Positions 5,607-5,608 of a DNA stretch of 5,608 bases are shown in pieces. The DNA lies in contig JAEYVN010000413.1 of NCBI GenBank assembly GCA_023431725.1, positions 1-5,608 on the forward strand, read 5' to 3'. The notes under the pieces are model-generated. The model ran no database searches. It was given only the letters and a program-made list of their open reading frames with translations, and was not told where the DNA came from. The DNA is from Pseudomonadota bacterium. Its GTDB lineage: Bacteria; Pseudomonadota; Alphaproteobacteria; Rhizobiales; Xanthobacteraceae. Position 1 is the first letter of the stretch, and every line of letters begins with the position of its first letter. A program made the translations under genes and the position numbers.

Positions 5607-5608
5607 TC

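Overview
The window reads as one chromosomal segment of an alphaproteobacterium. By eye the DNA is GC-rich, with GC-ending codons throughout, and every gene lies on the minus strand. The protein style and gene order (a HAAT-type ABC transporter with fused permeases, and an SDR next to it) suggest Hyphomicrobiales, perhaps the Bradyrhizobium/Rhodopseudomonas group. That placement is an inference from general resemblance, not a database match.

Read in the direction of transcription (high to low coordinates), the layout is as follows. (1) 5606-4794 is a short-chain dehydrogenase/reductase-like protein. It has a good NAD(P)-binding half, but all four residues of the usual catalytic tetrad are replaced. 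(2) 4793-4456 is a 338-bp intergenic region. It holds a convincing sigma-70-type promoter (TTGACA, 17 bp, GATTAT) and three successive dyad symmetries: one just upstream of the -35, one exactly over the -35, and one over the -10 and probable start site. A leader of about 190 nt follows. (3) 4455-3250 is a periplasmic substrate-binding protein of the Leu/Ile/Val-binding (Peripla_BP_6) type with a clear signal peptide. (4) 3249-3157 is a short gap with a strong GC-rich stem-loop that has no T-tract. (5) 3156-1270 is a single permease protein in which the LivH-like and LivM-like subunits are fused. (6) 1273-500 is the LivG-like ATPase. (7) 503 to the left edge is the LivF-like ATPase, cut by the window just at its Walker B motif. 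The junctions livHM/livG and livG/livF are both 4-bp ATGA overlaps.

Together items 3-7 encode a complete high-affinity uptake system of the hydrophobic amino acid (HAAT) ABC family: binding protein, fused membrane-domain pair and two ATPases. It is laid out as one operon driven from the promoter near 4650-4680. The transported compound cannot be fixed from sequence. The family takes up branched-chain amino acids, amides, urea and aromatic or other carboxylates, and the binding protein departs from the classical Leu/Ile/Val pocket motif. The SDR upstream may act on, or respond to, the imported compound, but only its position suggests this.

The most notable items are the stacked palindromes at the transporter promoter, the SDR without a catalytic tetrad, the LivH-LivM fusion and the hairpin after the binding-protein gene. 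I saw no RNA genes, insertion sequences, CRISPR arrays or phage features.
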